Below, piece after piece: positions 45,213 through 58,864 of a stretch of DNA of 64,000 bases. Location of the stretch: the NCBI RefSeq assembly GCF_035046505.1, contig NC_089822.1:81761659-81825658 (forward strand), given 5' to 3'. The position numbers and the translations under genes are program-made. Under the pieces are notes generated by a model. That model saw only the letters and a list, made by a program, of their open reading frames with translations, searched no databases and was not told where the DNA came from. The DNA is from Tiliqua scincoides. Taxonomy: Eukaryota > Chordata > Lepidosauria > Squamata > Scincidae. Within the stretch, counting starts at the first letter, position 1; the number at the start of each line of letters is the position of its first letter.

Positions 45213-48200
45213 CAAAATGGATGATACTGAAAAACTGGAAGGACAAGTGCCTTCCCCACTATCACTCAGTGGACTGAAGACCTTTTGACTTTATCAACTT
45301 CTGAGTGAACAGCTTATTGACAACTATGAACTGATACCGTTGAGAGAATCTGGAAGCCATTCTTTGGCATATTCTTATGTGTGATGTAATATTTTGCAAC
45401 ATCACTGATTGCTTAAACATCCTTTGCTATACTTTTTTTTAACTTGCTGAGGCAGATCATCAGGTTTAAAGATAAATTACTCCTAATACAGTAAACATAT
45501 GCACACTTTTTTCTGAGAGATTAATACAATGTTTGTATTGCCAGACCCTCTCAAACTGGAAAGCATGACTTTCCCCTTTCTTTTGGAGGGTGGGGGGTGA
45601 AGAAGGGTTAAAATAAAATGCAGATTGCTTTCACACGCCCTAACCTGGTGTGCATGTGTGCCCTGCTTTTCTGTTTTGAAAACCTGGTCACCCTACATAA
45701 GGTGTGCAATCCCTGTGCTATATTTTGATGTTTCAGATGTACCCACAAGGAGTAAAGCAGGGAATGACAAATGTACTCTTAGTTTCAGCCAAATAATTTA
45801 ACACTGTCGTGTTTCATTCACTTTATGGGAGCAAACTATCTATAAAAGCACCCCCCCACAAAAAATATTGAGTGAAGATGGACTGTTCCCTTCCTTTGAG
45901 GAAGCCTCTGTGACTGCCCCCCCCACCACAGAATGCATGCATCCCATTGGCACAGTTGCACTAGCACTGTAAAATTGGTTAGCATTGGGCTCTCACTGTT
46001 TGACATAGATGTTTATACTGGATTGCATCACCAACACTATAAAAGATGATCCTGTGTTGGCAATGTAGTCATGAGGTACTGATGTTGTTCTGAAAGATGC
46101 CAGTAGAAGTGATTCATCAGTTCAAGGTGCCAGTCATATACTCTGGCCACTAGATAACATTTCTCACTGTAGATGCTAATCCTGGTTCTTCAGAAAGTGT
46201 GATGTAATCATATGTGAGAAAACACTGGCATTGAACAGGTTTCTACATATGTTGCATACAACTCTGTCAATCATCATTACACACACCTGCCTTTGCTTGC
46301 ATCACCTCTCCAGTTCTAAACAACCAAGGGAGCACCTCTAAGCCTTTTTGGATAACCAGGACCAGTTCAGTCACTAAGACTGTCAGTCACGGCCACACCC
46401 TCATGCAGCCTCCAACTTGTCGGGATAACAGAGACTAGAAATGTGGACTTCATAACCAACAAGGGCCTTTAAAGACACACGTGCCCACACAAAACGGCTA
46501 GAGAGGTTGTATCACCTGCTCCTGAAAAGACTGCCAACTGCCTGAGAACATTCTGCACTGGATCTTTTCATCTCATTTTTTGGTTTAGTAATAATTGTAA
46601 ACTGCCTTGAGTGCATTGGCACAATGGTGGTATTTGAATGTAGGGAAAATGATGCACACATGCATGCCCACATACACATCATCTTTTGAAGGTTCCACAA
46701 TTCTCTTTTACAATCCCAGCTGTAACCAATCCTTCTTAGTTTTCCTAAGTGACTTATTAGAGAACAATATGGAACAAATTTATAGTCAATATTTTAATTG
46801 AACCAGAAAGTATTTCAGGCATTCACAGAAGACAAATGACTAGAAAAATTCTGGTGTGAGGCTGAGGCCTAAACAGCAGGGTCTGGGGATGTAAGCAGGA
46901 ACACAAGGGAGTGGAACACAACACAGCCCAGTGAGAAGCTGCCCATTCACCTTTGGGGCACAAGTGAAGGGTGAGGAGAAGGGGGAAAGCCTCACCCCTT
47001 GTTTTCCTGGCAACTGTTCCAAAAGCCAATACATGGGTGGTTAGCACTATAACAAAGCAAGAGGCAACGGCTCAAACAGGTGCTCAGTCAGAACAAAAAG
47101 GGATTTAATGCTGAACATACCTATGCCCAACCTGTTTTGGCCAAGCCCTGTCTCAAGGGTACTAAAAATGGTTTTTTATATTAGTAAAGATTTCACAAAT
47201 GGGAGTCAAAAGAAAGCTTACACTCTATTAGACATGGGTGTACTTGAGAACACACGTATTTGGTTCTGAGCACCTGTTTGGCAAGTCCCCTCCTTTCCGC
47301 ACAAAGAAAAAGAATTAGGCTGTTTTCCCTTGTGGTCAGTTGGCAACACTTTGTCAGAGTGAAGACCTTACAATACAATAAATATCCTTTATTTTTATAC
47401 CATCAAAGAACCACACCCAACAGCCATGACAAGCACTGCTCACTTTGGAAGCTGACCAACCAATTTCAAAGCAGCCTCCACATTGTGGAGCAGCAGCTCC
47501 ACAAAGCAGCTTCACACATTTGTATGCAGGAAGGATGTTTAACCCATTTCTGCCCAGCCCACAGGTGTATACATTTGATCTCTGTTGTGTATATGCAACA
47601 TTGGGCAGAAATGGCTTAATTCAGTTAACCATGATTCTCTGTTGGGGCCAAACATGTTTTCGGAATATGTGCAAATAATTGATTTATTTAAAATTTAGGA
47701 CATTTTATTAGAGTTTATTCTCTAAAACACAACAGAATTAAAAGCCCTTTAGCAACCCATCCATAATAAAACATTTCATCAACCTGTTTCCCCCACCATA
47801 ATCATGATTCAATATTTTCAGTGTCACCTTAAGACAATTATCAATAAAGAAGAAGGTTTTTGACACACATCCAGGCATCCTGGAGCACCTGCAGCAAGCA
47901 GAACAGGAAAGAGGGCAATATGGTGGCATAGCAGGTTCTCAACTCATCAGCTATGCCAACATCTTGCCTCCACTCCAGCTATGAATAGAGGATCTTCGTC
48001 AAAGCTTCTGTGGCATGAACACACAATCCTTTACTGAAGGATGCTTGGCCTGGAAGGAAGAAAAAAAAAAAAGACATGTTACCATACAAGAAGCACAACC
48101 ATTTTTAAGGATGCAAATTAAGTTTACAGCAAAGTGCTTCTAATGGCACCCACTGCATGCGTGTTACAGGGATTACTGAATATTCTCTACTGCTGCAATT

Positions 48201-48870
48201 TCAGGAAACCCAATTCTGCTTTTGCATGACTTACTTGAAAACTGATACCAGCAAAAGTGACTATACCAAAAGGTCAGTTTAGGATCTGAAGCTAAAGTTA
48301 CGGCACCAATGTATAAAACACTTTTAAACACTGAGCTTTAGCATCTCCTACTCTAACTTTTACTATTCTAGTTTTTTAGGGGGGGAAATTCTAGTATTTA
48401 CCTGCATGCAGAGGCAAAGTTAAAATCAGATGGAAAAACAAACACACTCAACTATGAAAATACACTGTGGCAGCAAACCCCATAGTTAAGAATAAACACA
48501 ATAATTGCTATTTTCCATCTTTGGTCAATAAAATTCCCCTTCATATCCTTTTGCAAAACAAACAGCGTAGCAGCAATACCATCAGCCACTCTTTAAATCC
48601 AGAAAAATTGTTTACATGAGCAAGAAAAGGGGAAAAAAAACAGTTGGGAAAGAACACTTATTGAGAAAATATTTAGAAATAGAAGAAAACAGGGAACTGG
48701 TTCCTTGAACTCAATATAGCCAAAAGGTGATGAGCCTGTTTTTCTGAGACACCTTTTCTAGATGTTTGGACAACTAAATGAATGCACAACGATAACAAAG
48801 TATCAATGCATAAAGTTTAGGCAATGACTTGTTGGAAGGCATGAATGAAAATATGAACCAGGGGACAACC
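45213..48870. other. Gene-free spacer
   Basis: No gene recognised. It contains a decayed MITE related to 995-1160 (about 45885-45995) and a LINE-like tail near 46590 (AAACTGCCTTGAGTG). A splice-like segment at 47979-48049 is listed under rejected items. Confidence 0.4.
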
Positions 48871-48879
48871 ATGAAATCT

Positions 48880-49242
48880 GAGTGTTGGGAGACTTAGGAC
48901 AGACAGAAGAAAATATTTCTTTACCCAGCATGTAATTAGTTTGTGGAACTCTTTGCCACAAGAAGTAGTTATGGCATCTTGCCTGGATGCTTTTAAGAGG
49001 GGATTGGACACATTTCTGGAAGAGAAGTTAATTACGGGTTACAAGTCATAGTAGGTATGTACAAGCTCTTGGTTTTAGAGGCAGGCTGCCTCTGATTGCC
49101 AGATGCAGGGGAGGGCACCAGGATGCAGGTTGTGTCTGCTGTCTTGTGTGCTCCCTGGGGCATTTGGTGGGCCACTGTGAGATGCAGGAAGCTGGACTAG
49201 ATGGGCCTTTGGCCTGATCCAGCTGGGCTCTTCTTATGTTCT
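48880..49242 (+). mobile_element. CR1 LINE 3' end
   Basis: Landmarks are TTTGTGGAACTCTTTGCCAC, AGAGGGGATTGGACACATTT and GGAAGCTGGACTAGATGGGC. It is longer than the copy at 37035 but still only the 3' end. Confidence 0.85.
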
Positions 49243-51159
49243 GAAGCTGCCCAGTGCCAAGTCAGACTACTGGTCCATGTAGCCAAGGGCTGGCAAACTT
49301 TTTTGCCCAAAGGCCACACTAGGATGAAAACGGTATGGAAGGCCACCACGTATACTTGTTAACAACAATCATACGTTTAATTTTAAAAAAGCTTTGTACA
49401 GTATTCTATTCTTTTTGGAACACACACTATTCATTGTTCATTTGGGTGGTGGGGTGCACTCATTTTTTAATTGAAGAAAATGGGAAGTTTGGCATTCCTT
49501 ACTCTCTTTGGTTTACAGCCAGTTCTTCTTAGTCCTACCCTGATCCCAGAAAGAACAGACGCTGCTTGCTCATGCTAGTCCCAGCACAGATGGTTGGCAT
49601 GCACTGTGGCCCTCTTCTTTACACCAATCACCAGCACTGCATTTGTCTGGGAACAAGACTGTTGAATTTGGATGGGCAGTGGCAGGGTAGGTACGTGCAG
49701 GGCAAAAAAGCTGACGGTCAAAATTGTTAGCCATAGATGGGGAGTGGGTAGAAAGCTGGATCAGAGGCTGGGTCCACCCCCTGCACCTTGCATTGCCTGC
49801 TACTAGTCTACTCCGATATGGACTACTCTGAGTGGTAGAGCATGTGTTTTCATTGAGCTAACCACACTCTAGTAATTCTCAATTGGCATGTGACCAGGAT
49901 ATCATCATGTCACCCCGATCAGCAAGAATCTTACTGATATGACAAATTCAAGGAGCATTGTCCCTTTCTCAAAATGGGCTGTGTTTGCTCTCAATGAAAG
50001 CAGCATGCAGCCCAGTCTGATGGACACCACAAAGCCGTGTAACCACCAACATGAGAACCCAAATGTCTGGGACTGTTCTTTTGAAGGAGAGAGAAGCACT
50101 ATTGGGGAACAATGTAGCTGTCAGCAAGTGAATTCAACAAAAGGTGACTATTCTTACTTTTTAAGAAGTTTTGAGAGAAATATTTCTGTCCTCCCAGCAC
50201 TTTTACTGATCCCCAAATTGAAACATTTGCTGCAGCCCTAATTGACAGCCACAGTAAAATACTTGTGATAATGCCAAGGTTTTTGCTCAGGTTTAAAATG
50301 CACGGTATTTGCAAGAATCTTGATCTCTTGAGGTTTTTGTGTGGGCTGAAATTTGCTGATGGACAGTACAATGAGGGGAAAAATTGCATCCTTATTGTGT
50401 AGGCTAACTAAGGCATATTTGAGGGCCAAACAAGATGCAACTTATTCATGGCACCAGCCCTCATTAACTTCCTTTTTCTTATGTAAACAGCATGTGCATA
50501 GGTGACCTGGATTGGGAACGTGGCAGGGGGTGGAAGGGGGGCTTCAAGCATCCCCGCTGCACAGTCTTGATTTGGACTTGTTCTCCCATGGATAATATTT
50601 GCAAAGGAAGAAAATTCTCCCATTGACACAAGCAGAAATTCCCTTTCCCCACCACATGGCAAAGATCATGCACTAGAGGCCCACTTTTGATTGGACAATG
50701 GAAGTGGTGGGGAAGGCTTAAAGCCTCTTTCCCACCAATCAGCATGGACTCCCTACTCTGTGCTATATACATATGCAACAGCATCAGTCAATTATATCTA
50801 GTTGAGTCCCAAATCTTAACTGTCACACTGGCTCTCTCTAATAAAACGCAAGTATTCACCGCTCTGAATCTGTATGTATATTCAGCACATTCTGCCCTGA
50901 GCAGGGATGCGGAGGTTTCACAAAAATGAAGTTCCACCAACCTGGAATCATATCAATTAATTTATCTTTCTCAGCTACATTAACTGCAAGTGCCATCCCC
51001 CCCCCCCCAAAAAAAAAAAACTAAACAAGAGTACATCAAGAAATGAGAACTGTGAAAGCAACAAATATGGATACACACACAGCTTGTCGAGGAGACTTGA
51101 TCAGAAACAAATCTGGACTTGCCTTTGTAAAAATGTGTGAACTGGTCCTTATTACAATA
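49243..51159. other. Gene-free spacer
   Basis: The start (about 49284, GGGCTGGCAAACTTTTTTGC) resembles a hAT-type end, but I found no partner end. No gene recognised. Confidence 0.4.
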
Positions 51160-51167
51160 CTACAGTT

Positions 51168-51517
51168 CAGTAGTTCTCAGACTTTTAGCACTGGGACCCA
51201 CTTTTTAGAATGAGAATCTGTCAGGACCCACTGGAAGAGATGTCATGACCAGAAGTGATATCATCAAGCAGGAAAATTTTTAACAATCCTACCCACACTT
51301 ACCCAGGAGGAAGTCCCATTGACGATCATTGTTAAAAGCAAATACACAGCAGCCTGTTAAAAGTACAGATGTGTAACATTTCCCGAAATTCAGTCACATA
51401 CCATGGTAGCATCAAGTCTAATGTATTAAAAATAAAATATTGAAATGAATGGGGACCCACCTAAAATTGACTTGTGACCCACCGAGTGGGTCCCGATCCC
51501 AGTTTGAGAAACTATTG
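51168..51517. mobile_element. hAT non-autonomous element
   Basis: It starts CAGTAGTTCTCAGACTTTTA and ends CCCAGTTTGAGAAACTATTG. It is the same family as 54957-55287 in the opposite orientation. The flanking duplication is not clear. Confidence 0.75.
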
Positions 51518-51990
51518 TATAGTTTACAGTGGAAGTAAGCCAAAGGGGGTCAGTAGGCAATGTATTTATGTATATGCAACCTGTGAAAAGTCACACTGTA
51601 GCTATTATGCTAGCCAGATGTCACTATTTAATTGGAACTGCCTGTATCACTTTTCTCAAAGAGTGGAGCAAGATTTTTAACTTTCAAGGCTCTGTATATT
51701 TTCCAGAAATAAGTACATCCTTTTAATTTCTTTTCTCTTCACACCCAAACTAGCAGTTCACATGAAAGTTTTCTACCTGCATTTACCTGAATGGAGAGGA
51801 AGCTTTAATGTTCAGTTCTAACTTCAGAAGAACATATTTTCAGGCCTTCCTCCTCCTTTAAATTCTCACCTGCTTTTCAAGCATCACGCTCATTTCACTG
51901 GAGGCAGTACAGGACATGCGTTGATCCCATCAAATGATACACTATTGAAAATGAAATTTAATTAACCTAAAAACATGCAACAGCTTAGCT

Positions 51991-53526
51991 CAGCTGTTTT
52001 CAAACTCTCTTGGAGAGTTTAAGTTGCTCTAATTTCTTGTGGGGGTGAGGGGAAGGCAGCAGTGCTGTTACCAAAAGGGGCTGTTTTGTTTAGGGGAATT
52101 AGTGTACTACCCTTTTTGGAACTTCAGGATTGCAGGCTAGATAACAAGATGGTGTAATGCAGAGAAATTCCTTTTTTAGCTTAAGGAGGAGACTGGGAGA
52201 AAGATGACTTCTAATAAAAGATTATAATTTTATTACAAAAGCACAAAGGTAAACATAATGCACATTTCTTGGTTCTAGTACTTGAAAAGTCTACCTAGCT
52301 TATGGTGGTTGCATGTGACATGTATTTGGTGCATCCGAGGAAATTAGGAAAAGGGAAATTTGTAGGGAAGGATTTTAGGGGTCCCTGATCTGCCAAACTC
52401 AGTTGCTAACTAAAGATGGGGAGAGATGGGTGGGAAAGAAAGAGGAGAAAGAGTTCCAGAATGCAAGATAGTAACCTATCCTGAGGAGCAGATAGATTGG
52501 GGGGGGAGTCCTGGGAGGTGGACCTCTGCTTTGGAGGGGCAGCCAGAGAGAGCGAGCATGTGCCACCCAGCCCTCTCTTAAAAGAAGGGGGTTTTCCTGC
52601 CAGAGCTGAGCTGGGTGGTACTTGGGAATAAGTTCATAGGGAAGTGGATTTGTCAGTTATCAGCAAAATCCAATGGGTCTAATGGCTGGCTTAAGCTGGG
52701 GGAACTTAAACAATACAGTAAATACAGTAGTTCAAATCTACATACAGTAAACAATACTATGCCAGACTCCTTGACCCTGGAGAGGTGGATGTTATCACCA
52801 CGAGCTTGCGACTTTACCTGAATTTGGCCTGTGTGAGAAGTTTAATGTGTTTGCATAACCAGTGATTGGATTAGGAGACACAGTAATTGGGTTAAAACAA
52901 TACACCGAATAGGAGACATTTAAACAATGATTTGCTCTTCCAGACTTGTTAACCCTAGGGAGGGGGATGTTGTCACCATGAGCTTGACTTGACTCCTTTG
53001 AGGCCTGTATGGGAAGTTTGGCCTGTATGATATTTTAGTCCATAATAACATAACCAGATATAAAATCACAACTTAAAAGGAAAAAGGGGATTTTCACTTA
53101 ACAGTGCGATCCCCAGGATCGCACCGCTCAGGGGGGCTGCAGGGGCTTGGGTACACTTACCTGAGCCTCCTAGGGGTGCAGGGACCTCTCCACAACTGTC
53201 TGCAGGGCTCTCTGCAGCTTCAGAAGTGAAAGTGGAGCGATCGCGCTCTACTTCCACTTTAACGGAGGTGGGTCACGATCGCTCCGCTTTTGCTTTCAAA
53301 GCTGCAGGGAGCCCTACAGTAGGTAGCGCAGGGCTCCTCACACTCCCAGAAGGCTGCAGGAGGCTCAGGTTCATGCAGCCAAGCCCCTGCAGCACCCTGA
53401 GAGGCGCGATCCTGGGGATTGCGCCGCTGCCTCCTCCCTGCCTCCAGGCTGCCCCCGCCCCTTAAGGTGAAAGTGACCAGGGTTCACAGGCTGGGGTGTC
53501 ACTACGCCCCAGTTTGAAAAGCCCTG
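51991..53526. mobile_element. hAT element, long composite copy
   Basis: It starts CAGCTGTTTTCAAACTCTC and ends CCAGTTTGAAAAGCCCTG. The flanks GCTTAGCT and GGATAGCT agree at six of eight. Two imperfect tandem blocks lie inside (about 52755-52860 and 52940-53040), then a GC-rich fold-back (about 53100-53430). Confidence 0.65.
53100..53430. repeat. Long inverted repeat (fold-back) inside a hAT element
   Basis: GCGATCCCCAGGATCGC at the left faces GCGATCCTGGGGATTGCG at the right, and GAAAGTGGAGCGATCGCG faces GATCGCTCCGCTTTTGC near the centre at about 53260. Confidence 0.7.
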
Positions 53527-54956
53527 GGATAGCTAAATATTTACAACAGAGCTGACAAAAAAACCCCAAGCGCTATTCCACCCTTGCACACGGAACACAT
53601 ATCAAGACAGAGATCTGCACAAATCCTTTTCAAAATTTCCAAGTGTGAAAATCCCTCAGGGAGTGTCCCAAGACAGCAGCTGCATGGAATGCTCACATTC
53701 AGATCTCTGACATTACCAAAAAGTATATAATTACTGTGGTGAACCACTTCCCCAAGGCTGTGTCTGCACCCAGCTTGACTCTCTTGAAGTTTCCCCACTG
53801 TCAACAGCACAAATTCAGTTCTATAAATGGTGGCAAAGGTGGGAGCCCTAGCATAGCTGTTGGCATTTTAAACGTGCTGATGCCAAAACCTGCTGAGAGA
53901 AGGTCTACACAATGTGGGACTTAAAGAGGAGAGGAAGGCCAAAGTTCTAGTGACACCTTCTCTGTCCTCATAAGATTACAAATGCTCTCAAGTGTCATCT
54001 AGTTCTCTCTTAGACACACACTTCCAGAGGCATAAAAGGTCCTATTTTACTAATGCTTATCCAAAATAAATTCAGGTTAGCACCTGAAGGGGTGGAGTCT
54101 CCACACAATGATGTGTTACTGTGTAGGAAGGAGATGGGCTAAGCAGCCACTCTTTTGAATATTCTGCTTGGTCTCAGATGAGAAGTTCAACAGGGATCCC
54201 TAGAATATCTTTGGAACATGGGGTTAACTAAGAGGCTGCAGGCTTGGCTCTTGACATATGACTGTGTTGTAGCAAAGCAGTACATTTAAAAAGAAAAAGG
54301 TTCGCCCCAAGGTGTCTTACCCATTTTAGCTGTTCACCTGAATACACCCCGAGGCTGCAATCTTATTTGCTTATTCAGCCCTGCTAATGAATTTTCCTGC
54401 TTCTGCTGTAACAAGTATACACAGGCACACACACACAAGGCATGTGATGCCACAACATCACTTGGTATATTCCATTCTCCCCCCCCCCCAAACCTCAGTC
54501 AAGAAAATCCACGGCATGTGTGAATGGACTGTACTCCAGAAAGCTGGAGAGTTAGCCAAGAGCAAGTAACTCAACATCTACATTATTTGTTACTGAACTT
54601 CAAAAGTGAGGATTCCATAATTTCCCTGGGCATTTAATTCCATTCACGTGCTATCTGCTTTGAAGTAAGCACACCTGGCTCACTAAAACTGCCTTCCACT
54701 TAAAGGAATACAGTAAACACGGACTGGGTTCTAAGGTCTTTCAAAACCTCACTGAAAAACTTGGGACAATTAACAGTCTTGTTCCCATGGTGGGGAGCAT
54801 GTGATAGCACAAGCTATTCTGCTGTGTCTGCAGTAAGCTCTTCCTAACCCTTTATTAAAGCCCCTAAGCAAAGACAGGGAGAAGACGAGTTCCTAATTAT
54901 GCAAGGGTTTATTTCCTCCCACTCATCTACCGTCTGATTATATCAATTGTCTAGTC

Positions 54957-55287
54957 CAATGTTTCTTAAACTGTGCATTGTGACCCACTAGGTGGGTCGT
55001 GAGCCAATTTCAGGTGGGTCCCCATTCATTTCAATATTTTATTTTTAATACATTAGACTTGATGCTACCCTGGTACGTGACTGCATTTGGGGAAATGTTA
55101 CAGACCTGTACTTTTAACAAGCTACTATGTATATCCTGGGTAAGTGTGGATAGGATTGCAGCCTAGGATTGTTAAAAGTATTCCTACTTGATGATGTCAC
55201 TTCCGGTCATGACATCACTTCTGGTGGGTCCTGACAGATTTTCATTCTAAAAAGTGGGTCCCGGTGCTAAATGTGCGAGAACCACTG
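54957..55287. mobile_element. hAT non-autonomous element, perfect target duplication
   Basis: It starts CAATGTTTCTTAAACTGTG and ends GCGAGAACCACTG, flanked by GTCTAGTC (54949-54956 and 55288-55295). It is 331 bp. It contains a palindromic-family piece (TGGATAGGATTGCAGCCTAG). Confidence 0.95.
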
Positions 55288-55295
55288 GTCTAGTC

Positions 55296-56220
55296 ATTGG
55301 TCCATTGTCCAAAACAATAGACCACAGATCTTCAAATAAGTTTAAGAGCGCTGCAGTACTAACTGCAGTGTGATTCTGGGTTATTCACATCAAAACAGCT
55401 CTGCATTAGCTTTTCACTCCCCAAAAGAAAAGGATGGTATAAATAATGGACTCAGAAGTATGATTTCTGGATGCACTTTGCATTACTACATATGTGCCTA
55501 GTAAATACAGTAATATAGTACATAGTAAATATAGTAATATGCAAACCTAGTAAATATACAAACTACAAAAACTCCCCTCCAAACATTTAACATTTTGTTG
55601 TCACATAACCTCTCCATCGTAATATAATTTCAACACATGGTGCAGTCACACTGCAAAGAGAGCTAAAGGTTTATACATGGACTTGTGAAAGCCAAGCAGA
55701 ATGTCCGACACTCTCCACCCACCCTCTCTGTATCTCATCACAAGTTTACCCAACCTTTAAAACACAGCTGGTCATATAGTCAGCTGCTGACTGAGGAAAA
55801 AAAGGCCTTAAGATAGTGAGACCTTGTAGAAATATTGTGTGCTATTTTCTGTTTTTCAATTTCTCAGCCTACCCAGGAGTTGGAGTTCCCTCCCCAGAAG
55901 CTGCATTTTCCCAACCATCAAATGTGAGATAAGCAGACAATGGACAGAACAAAAGGTACTCTTACAAGCTCCTTTTACATCAGAAAACTGGATATGATGA
56001 GTTCATGACTGGCACCAATATTATACTTCAGTGTCATGACTGAACACAATCCCAACCTCATCAAGCACTATCTAGGTTGGTGACACATTTCCCTATACTT
56101 CAGAAAAGATTGAACAGGGTTGCACTCCCCCTGCAAGAACAGATGCACAGTCTGTGAGTGCTTCCGGACTCTCAGCTCCCCCTGGAGAACCAGGTAGCAG
56201 TGCTGGCTAGGAGCACTAGC
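55296..56220. other. Gene-free spacer
   Basis: No gene or repeat recognised. Confidence 0.4.
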
Positions 56221-56224
56221 TAGA

Positions 56225-56998
56225 ATACATTTGCCCAGCTCTGGCTAGTGCGCCAACCGAGATCGTATTTGAACCAATCGGACCTGTCCACAGTGTCCAT
56301 GCCTTAGTGACTTCAAGACTGGAATACTGCAATGTGCTGGACATACGACTAGGCTTGACAACAGTTCGGAAGCTGCAATTAGTGCAGAATGTGATGGCTT
56401 GGGTGGTTACAGGGGATAGATGGTTTGCTGGACCACTGCTTCAGCAGCTACACTGGCAGCCCATTCATTTCTGGTTCTAATTCAAGATGCTGGTATTGAC
56501 CTTCAAGGTCCTTCACAACTTGGGACCAGGCTACTGCCTTCTCCCATATATTCCAGCCCAACCTCTTAGGTCATCTGAAGGGGCTCTCCCTTGAATGCCA
56601 CCTCTGTCCCAAGTTAGAGATATGGTGACTCAGACATGAGTCTTCTCTGTGGTGATGCCAAAATTATGGAATTCCCTTCCAGGGGAATTAAGAACTACTC
56701 CCTCCCTCATGGCTTTTCAGCAAGTGCTCAAAACATACCTGTTTCATCTGGCATTTGTTTGATGGACGGATGTTTACCCTCTGTAGTGCTGTGGTTTGAC
56801 TACTTGCCTTGACTGATTTGTGACTCCCCATGGCTTGATGATGAGTTTTGTTCTTTTTTATGCTTTATTCTTTAATGTTAAAATTAACGTTTTAATGTTT
56901 TGTTTTGATGTTTTACTCTGTATATTTTTGTTGTGAGTTTTGTAAGCTGCCTTGGGTATGGGAAAGGCAGAATATAAGTTTTTCAAATAAATAAAATC
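56225..56998 (+). mobile_element. LINE 3' end (L2/CR1 group), reverse transcriptase tail plus 3' UTR
   Basis: The plus-strand translation reads VHALVTSRLEYCNV, then TVRKLQLVQN, then LLQQLHWQPI and FKMLVLTFK. These are the conserved landmarks after the catalytic core of L2/CR1-type reverse transcriptases. The frame is broken by stops and frameshifts. The tail ends AAATAAATAAAA, as usual for these elements. Confidence 0.8.
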
Positions 56999-57444
56999 CG
57001 CCATCAGGGATAATCTTACTGTGAAGCAAAATGAGATGGTCTGCTTTGGCCAATGGATTCCAGAGAAGATACTTTGTCTCCATGTAAATCATTTTTATTT
57101 TTATGTTACTTCCAGTAAAGCTTCTTAAAGCAATCTGGTCATCCACATCTCATTTGTCAGTAGGGCACTGATTATTTTAAGTAATTGTAGAAAGTTGACT
57201 GATCAATACCAGACAGGTTTTTGAATTCCTGGGAGCAGGACAAGTTTCTATGACAAGGGACTTGATCTAAATTTCTAAGCGTTGTGTAGGTTTGCACAGC
57301 AAAAAGGAAAATGAATACTGTGGAAGTGAGCAAAGAGGCACCTTTCAAAGTGGTGCTTCTCTTATAAGTAGCAGGGCAGAGCAACTGTACACGCCAGCAG
57401 AGCACATTTTCCAGTGGCTGTTCCTGATGTCTCTTCTGTATTTT

Positions 57445-57560
57445 TTTTTTTAAAAAGACTGTGAACCCTTTGTGGGCAGAGAACCATTTATAGGTTTATT
57501 TTACGATGTAAACTGCTCTGTCAACTACTCTTGTTGAAAAGTGGTGTGATAATACTCCTG
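57445..57560 (+). mobile_element. LINE/SINE tail fragment
   Basis: ACTGTGAACCCTTTGTGGGC and TTGTTGAAAAGTGGTGTGAT are standard tail wording in reptile repeats. The same tail is seen inverted near 61260-61330. Confidence 0.5.
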
Positions 57561-58285
57561 ACTCTTGCAAAATGCCCACATTCTTCTAGGCCTAGCATTT
57601 TTGCTGCCTACCTCAGCCTACTGCATGCAACAGCAAGCAAGAGTGACTGCCGGGAACGCATTCAACTTCTGAATTAATGATTTTGTTTAACTTCAAAAGT
57701 GCACTTATGGATGTCCTTCTGAACCTTCACTCTCATGCAGAAATACAATACTCTACCCACTAAGTCACACTGGTCAAATATTTGCTTTTTTGTTTGATGT
57801 TAAATGGATTCCTATGAAATCTAGATGTCATGGTCTTTCTTTATTTAACATTTAATGCATTCTTTGCACAGGGCATCACATTAAAAAACAATTCACAGAG
57901 AAGTGGAAGTACAATCAATTCACATTCAACTCGCTGGCATCTGTCCACATTTTTCTCACGCGTAATGCTGCATGACCTATTAATCAATTGAGTAGTAACA
58001 GCTGATAAATTTGTTAAGAAATAGAGTTTATTATGAAGTATTAATTTTTAGGGTAACACTCTTTTTGATTGTTTTTTCCTGACTATGCAATGCATTGTTA
58101 TGGTCTTTTTAATTGCTATACTGCATATTAAATTTCTATATATATTTTTCATTCGTGGTAGGGTTACAGAGCTTTTTGTTATTTCTGCATAATTTTGAAA
58201 TGTTCTCTTTTGCTTCTTTAATATTATACTAAAAATACATCCTCTCTATGTGCCACAATCCTGAATCCTGTCAGGATCACCCTGA
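57561..58285. other. Gene-free spacer
   Basis: AT-rich, no gene recognised. Confidence 0.4.
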
Positions 58286-58289
58286 CAGC

Positions 58290-58710
58290 TATAATTTTAT
58301 TATTATTATTATTATTATTAATTTCTACCCCGCCTTTTTGCCCAAAGGGCACACAAGGCGGCTTACAATTTACAATAATTAAAAATCTAAAAAACAAACA
58401 AAACCCCATGGATTCTCATATAAAAAAGCAAGAAGCAAGAATGCCAGCCAGCCTGTCAACAATTAAGTTTTTTGAAATAAAAAGGTCTTCAGTCCACTGA
58501 AATGTTAGCAACGAGGGAGCAGTTCTCAATTCTAAGGGGAGGGTATAATTTAAAATATACATACGTACACATAGGACCAATTGACATCTTTAATATAGCA
58601 ATATTTAGTGGTTTTAGTTTTGTTTTTATTTGTTGTATTTTTATTATGCTGTGGCAGCCTTGAGCAAAGGACAGGCGATAAATAAATATTTCAAATAAAT
58701 AAATGTGGTT
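58290..58710. mobile_element. LINE fragments: a minus-strand tail and a plus-strand tail
   Basis: 58296-58320 is an ATT run followed by CTACCCCGCCTTTTTGCCC and GGCGGCTTACAATTTACAA, an inverted tail. 58640-58705 ends GGCGATAAATAAATATTTCA, a forward tail. Confidence 0.5.
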
Positions 58711-58864
58711 TGGCCCAAAAATTCAACCAGAATCCCCACTGGTTCTATAATCTCTTGACAAACTAAGAGTTCAATTCTCTTCTCCAAAAGGAGATGCTAC
58801 TGCTGCATCCTATAGGGGGGCAGTTGCAGAGGTCTCCTCAGGGTAAGGGAACATTCCCGTATTC

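Noticed and set aside
47979-48049. Minus-strand segment after a good polypyrimidine-CAG, like a terminal exon
   Set aside because: Three frames give short unfamiliar peptides, and no linked upstream coding exon could be established. A segment with a good donor at 51870-51941 has no open frame.
57172-57405. 77-aa minus-strand frame with a hydrophobic segment
   Set aside because: It is a single short frame with no known family, and a chance frame is more likely.
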